A DNA stretch of 64,000 bases from Mycolicibacter terrae (GTDB lineage Bacteria; Actinomycetota; Actinomycetes; Mycobacteriales; Mycobacteriaceae). Below, one piece after another: positions 62,989 through 64,000 of this stretch (position 1 is the first letter of the stretch; the number at the start of each line of letters is the position of its first letter). The notes below the pieces were generated by a model. The model did not search any database, had not been told where the DNA came from, and saw only the letters and a list, made by a program, of their open reading frames with translations. The stretch covers positions 3,472,001-3,536,000 of the forward strand of contig NZ_AP022564.1 of the NCBI RefSeq assembly GCF_010727125.1, in the 5' to 3' direction. The position numbers were made by a program, and so were the translations under genes.

Positions 62989-63242
62989 CTACCGGCTTCC
63001 TGTATCGCTGTTCGAACTCTGCAAAACTTGTCAGTCCTGTGCCCTACCGCTACCCGCGGTCGGGCGTGTCGCATGGGCCGGCCGCGGATCGCTCCGCTGC
63101 ATAATGGACATGCGAATTGGGCCAGGCGCGCGCGTCATGTCACCAATACGCGCCTCGTGGCCAGGCACGAGCTACCACAATACCCGGCTGGACTCCGGCA
63201 GGTCAAAGCGCGTCGCCCCGGCCCCTCCGGCGTCCGCTACGG
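62989..63242 (-). promoter_or_regulatory. rpsL leader/promoter region
   Basis: 254 bases between the TetR stop and rpsL. Candidate -10 CATTAT (63099-63104, minus strand) and CTGACA/GATACA elements nearer the gene were noted, none with a convincing spacing. No conserved RNA structure recognised. Confidence 0.35.
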
Positions 63243-63872
63243 CTACCCGGTACGGCTCTCCATCGCCGAGGCCAGCCGGCGCACCATGTCGGAGAAGATC
63301 GCGTCGGTGTCGACGTCATCCATCACCCCGGTCATCTCCAGCAGCACGAATCCGTGCATCGCCGCCCAGAACTCCAATGCCGCGTGAAACGCCCGGTCAC
63401 CGTCGAGCCCGTAGGACGCCAGCACCTCGATCACCGGTGCGGCGGCGCGGGTGGCCGCGGCGGTGTACTCCGGGTCCTCACCCCCCAGCGGCATCCGGGT
63501 GAAAGCCGAATAGCGGCCCGGGTGGTGGTGGGCGTAGCTGCGGTAGGCGCCGGCCATCACCAGCACCGCGTCGTCGCGGGCGCGGCCCTGGCCGACCTGG
63601 GTCAGCATCTCGAGGATGTCGTCGATGACCCGCATCCGCATCGCGCGGCGCAGGTCACCCAGGCTGTGCACGTGGTTGTACAGCGACGGGCCCTTGGTGC
63701 CCAGCTGGGTGGCCAGCGCATTGATGGTCAACGCGTCCCAGCCCTCGCGGTCCAGGAAATTCAGTGCCGCGTTGACGATGACGTCGCGACTCAGCTTGAC
63801 CGGTCGCGCCCCCGATTTTCCGTTGGTACGCGAGCGACCGCCCGCCGCCGGCGGGTCTGGTCGAGCTGGCAT
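63243..63872 (-). CDS. TetR family transcriptional regulator (Rv0681-like)
   Basis: 209 residues. A ~25-residue basic N-terminal extension precedes the HTH (VKLSRDVIVNAALNFLDREGWDALTINALATQLGTKGPSLYNHVHSLGDLRRAM pattern, ~26-75; recognition helix GTKGPSLYNHV). C-terminal TetR_C-type domain with AHHHPGRYSAFTRMPLGGEDPEYTAAATR and FHAALEFWAAMHGFVLLEM. Occupies the Rv0681 position just before rpsL. Target unknown. Confidence 0.9.
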   Translation of the reverse strand: MPARPDPPAAGGRSRTNGKSGARPVKLSRDVIVNAALNFLDREGWDALTINALATQLGTKGPSLYNHVHSLGDLRRAMRMRVIDDILEMLTQVGQGRARDDAVLVMAGAYRSYAHHHPGRYSAFTRMPLGGEDPEYTAAATRAAAPVIEVLASYGLDGDRAFHAALEFWAAMHGFVLLEMTGVMDDVDTDAIFSDMVRRLASAMESRTG

Positions 63873-64000
63873 GGCGTTCGCCCTTCGGGTGGTGGCCGGA
63901 CTGGAGAGGTCAGCTAAGAACTCTAATCCACCGATAAGTAGGGGAACCCGCGTACGGCCGAGCCGGCGCGACGTAAGCTTTGCCGAGATCGCGTCCGGCG
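63873..64000. other. region upstream of the TetR gene at the right edge
   Basis: 128 bases with no coding signal; a relatively AT-rich stretch (63913-63940) could be the TetR promoter. Nothing further can be supported. Confidence 0.3.

Overview
The window is high-GC actinobacterial DNA, almost certainly from a member of the Mycobacteriaceae. Both flanks carry mycobacterial core genes in familiar order. On the left are close homologues of the M. tuberculosis block Rv0860-Rv0856 (fadB, fadA, dapC, two SRPBCC proteins), followed by a DUF732 protein, a DUF5994 protein and a Phe/Asp/Glu/Lys tRNA cluster. On the right is the rpsL-rpsG-fusA-tuf block with its usual companions: a TetR gene before rpsL, and a SHOCT-domain membrane protein, a mycofactocin-type SDR and a ferredoxin reductase after tuf (the Rv0681-Rv0688 order). 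The dispersed mce-type permeases, the many FadE/EchA/FadD paralogues and the F420-type LLM enzyme fit the same family. In M. tuberculosis these two flanks are far apart, so the window spans a synteny break.

Between the flanks (about 9.8-55.6 kb) lies a large acyl-CoA catabolic island. Regions: 9.8-14.9 kb, an amidohydrolase, a CoA-transferase with its two parts in reversed order and a crotonase with an N-terminal extension, divergent from an acyl-CoA synthetase; 14.9-17.6 kb, a small TetR operon with DoxX and unknown proteins; 17.7-23.2 kb, a fadE-thiolase-echA-CoA transferase-fadE operon; 23.3-31.3 kb, a ThDP enzyme and two adjacent pairs of short/long acyl-CoA dehydrogenases resembling the alpha2beta2 enzymes of steroid side-chain degradation; 31.4-37.5 kb, a divergent operon of a beta-propeller protein, a GntR/UTRA regulator, two acyl-CoA synthetases and an SDR; 37.6-41.1 kb, an echA, a TetR regulator and a DUF35/Ltp2-type aldolase pair; 41.1-46.8 kb, a CoA-transferase, an LLM enzyme, a split B12-dependent acyl-CoA mutase and an orphan YrbE4-like permease pair; 46.9-50.8 kb, an echA, an APH-like kinase and a biotin-independent carboxyltransferase subunit; 50.8-55.6 kb, a quinone oxidoreductase, a TetR regulator and an APH kinase-SDR-ACAD operon of the type that removes 4-hydroxyl groups by phosphorylation.

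Two observations tie the island together. First, a 15-bp inverted-repeat motif, GAGAAT-N3-ATTCTC, occurs intact or degenerate upstream of most transcription-unit heads (about 13.3, 23.3, 31.3, 38.4, 39.4, 45.1, 46.9 and 55.6 kb). One copy sits in front of the TetR gene at 38.6 kb, which makes that protein a candidate regulator of an island-wide regulon. Second, the gene set reads as one route: import (YrbE), activation (FadD, CoA-transferases), dehydrogenation and hydration of a bulky side chain (paired FadE, EchA), aldol or thiolytic cleavage (Ltp2-DUF35, thiolase, ThDP lyase) and carbon rearrangement (B12 mutase). The substrate cannot be read from sequence; a steroid-, terpenoid- or methyl-branched compound is an inference. 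No CRISPR array, phage or insertion sequence was seen.
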